The notes under the pieces: generated by a model
Database searches by the model: none
What the model saw: the letters and a program-made list of their open reading frames with translations, nothing else
What the model was told of the DNA's origin: nothing
Part shown: in pieces, positions 62,679 through 64,000 of the stretch
Position numbering within the stretch: position 1 is the first letter of the stretch
How the letters are laid out: each line of letters begins with the position of its first letter
DNA from: Flavobacteriaceae bacterium
GTDB lineage: Bacteria; Bacteroidota; Bacteroidia; Flavobacteriales; Flavobacteriaceae
Assembly (NCBI GenBank): GCA_002694465.1
Contig: NZMG01000054.1
Location: 1 to 64,000, forward strand
Reading direction: 5' to 3'
Length of the DNA: 64,000 bases
Made by a program: the position numbers and the translations under genes

Positions 62679-64000
62679 CTATGCTTTATAAGTATTATAG
62701 GCTTCTTCTGTTAAGCTAAAGGCTGGGTCTATAAGCAATACCTCTTGGTGGGTGAGGCTGTAGAGTTTGTAGATTATTATATTTAATAATTCATAATTTT
62801 CATTAAAAGCGTCAGTCCCATATGTGTTTTCTAATTCTCTATGTAAATCATTAATTTTTGCAAGGACATTTTCATTTGGTAATTGGATAGGTAATGTCTC
62901 TAAAAATGTTTTAGAAATGTTTACAGTTAGGTTTGAATTATTAGAAAAGTTATTGGCATAATACCAATTGATTAATTTTGAATTAAGTAAACAAGTGAAA
63001 AATTCATAATGGTTTTTTAAACTTTTCTTCAATACAATATTATTAGTTGAATTAAATGTTCTTCTTTTTTTGGTATCCAAAGCAAAAACTAAAGGCATAG
63101 TACCACCACTAATTCTTTGATTGACTATCTTTTTATCTTCTTTCCATAAATAATCAGGTCTTGTTCTTGCTATTAGGTTTGGTTTCCAAATAATATGATT
63201 CTTTGCCTCGCCAAAATAGAATCGTTTGATATCTTTCCCTTCAAAAAGCTCAAAAGTACCATCTTCAGGTTTTTCAAAAATTAAATCTTTAGAAGCTGCA
63301 ATACCAGCAATAATATCAATACAACATTCACCAAGACTCTTTTTATTTGTATCTATTTTGCTCGAAAGTGCCATCTGCTCTTTATTAAGCATAATATTAA
63401 AGGTGTAGCTTGTATTCTCTAAAAATACATTTTGGTTGATGTATTTTGTTTTATACTTGTTTTCTTGAAGTGATTCTACATCGGTTAAAATTTCAGTTTC
63501 AAAATCTGGACTTGTTTTATTACTTAACTGAAATAGAATTGTTGAAGCGGTTACTTTACTAAAGACGCCTTCCCCTAAATCTACAATAGAGGTGACATTA
63601 GCGTTCTTTAATAACTCATATCTAATTACGTCATATACCGTACCTCTTAATATGTTATTTGGAATAATATAAATAAGGTTTCCTTCCTTATGAATTAGCT
63701 TTTTACCTTTTAATAGAAAAATTGCAAAAAGGTTAATCTTGCCAGCTTGTCTCGATTTAGACTTACTCGGTAAAGCAATATCTTTAAAGTATTCATCATT
63801 AACGTAATCTTTAAAACCAGACCCAAAACTGACATCTCTTGTAAAAACATAAGGCGGATTCCCAATCACAATATCAAACTTTTCTACACCATACATCCAT
63901 TGTGGGTCAAACCAAGATGAGGCTTCATTAGTAAACGGGTTCCAGCTAATGAGTTTATAGCTTCGGCTGTTGGTATCGGCAAATAAATTATGCTCGTTTT
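62679..64000 (-). CDS. Eco57I/TaqI-like N6-adenine DNA methyltransferase, partial
   Basis: The C-terminal 440 residues of a larger protein; the frame remains open to the window end, so the N-terminus is missing. It carries the adenine methyltransferase motif IV as DIVIGNPPYVF, followed by helices and LIYIIPNNIL. The C-terminal target-recognition part (TaqI_C-like) includes IIWKPNLIARTRPDYLW, VNQRISGGTMPLVFALD, and YEFFTCLLNSKLINWYYANNF. Such proteins are type IIG or ISP-class enzymes, or stand-alone modification subunits. Whether an N-terminal nuclease domain exists cannot be seen. Confidence 0.92.
   Translation of the reverse strand, partial: NEHNLFADTNSRSYKLISWNPFTNEASSWFDPQWMYGVEKFDIVIGNPPYVFTRDVSFGSGFKDYVNDEYFKDIALPSKSKSRQAGKINLFAIFLLKGKKLIHKEGNLIYIIPNNILRGTVYDVIRYELLKNANVTSIVDLGEGVFSKVTASTILFQLSNKTSPDFETEILTDVESLQENKYKTKYINQNVFLENTSYTFNIMLNKEQMALSSKIDTNKKSLGECCIDIIAGIAASKDLIFEKPEDGTFELFEGKDIKRFYFGEAKNHIIWKPNLIARTRPDYLWKEDKKIVNQRISGGTMPLVFALDTKKRRTFNSTNNIVLKKSLKNHYEFFTCLLNSKLINWYYANNFSNNSNLTVNISKTFLETLPIQLPNENVLAKINDLHRELENTYGTDAFNENYELLNIIIYKLYSLTHQEVLLIDPAFSLTEEAYNTYKA

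Noticed and set aside
54459..64000. A DISARM or BREX system
   Set aside because: Only generic parts (methyltransferase, PLD, helicase) are shared; the DUF1998 protein of DISARM and the PglZ and BrxC proteins of BREX are not seen in this window.

Overview
The window comes from a chromosome of the family Flavobacteriaceae (phylum Bacteroidota). Direct support includes -7 boxes of the Bacteroidota form TAnnTTTG in front of the SRP RNA, tRNA-His, glyA, a cold-shock gene and others. Further support comes from a type IX secretion sorting domain, stand-alone 2TM-domain proteins next to a LytS/LytTR pair, DUF5686 and CarboxypepD_reg-like surface proteins, many short lipoproteins, and two bacillithiol genes (bshB1, ytxJ). 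There is no rRNA, CRISPR array or complete insertion sequence.

Left part (about 1-33 kb) is ordinary core genome. A 2TM signalling operon (376-4708) is followed by a minus-strand block holding a secreted serine hydrolase, a DUF5686 outer-membrane protein, smpB, a histidine phosphatase, a thioesterase with a TetR regulator and its probable operator, clpB and corA. Next come ytxJ, fumarylacetoacetase, glyA with a GNAT gene, a cold-shock protein, two surface proteins, a glutamine cyclotransferase, the SRP RNA, an SDR, a transaldolase-like enzyme, a thioredoxin-fold lipoprotein without cysteines and an ABC-F protein. Several small hypotheticals end this part, one of them with no usable start codon.

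Middle part (33-49 kb): pheT, a small lipoprotein and a coiled-coil protein, and a long minus-strand run (hutI-hutG-ftcD-GNAT, carbonic anhydrase, SRPBCC protein, CarboxypepD-like protein) carrying the late steps of histidine breakdown. A plus-strand pair codes for a Cys/Met-metabolism PLP enzyme and bshB1. tRNA-His follows, and next to it sits a small GIY-YIG nuclease gene bracketed by two 55-bp copies of the tRNA 3' end plus terminator, which looks like a minimal mobile cassette. An M28 peptidase, an NDH-2-like oxidoreductase, a T9SS cargo protein and three tandem paralogous secreted proteins come next.

Right part (51.4-64 kb) is an accessory island. Its left edge carries a degenerate tRNA-Ser 3' end with nearby short direct repeats, consistent with an integration site. 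Inside are an HTH/excisionase-like protein, orphan hypotheticals and unusually long imperfect inverted repeats. A minus-strand defence-type cluster follows: an Eco57I/TaqI-like DNA methyltransferase (cut by the window end), a 93-residue protein, a DUF6088/AbiEii toxin-antitoxin-like pair, a PLD-nuclease/SNF2-helicase fusion, an SF1 (UvrD-like) helicase and a Gly/Ala-rich membrane protein. The last five genes abut or overlap, which suggests one co-expressed defence system with a toxin-antitoxin pair built in. This is the best candidate in the window for an undescribed system.
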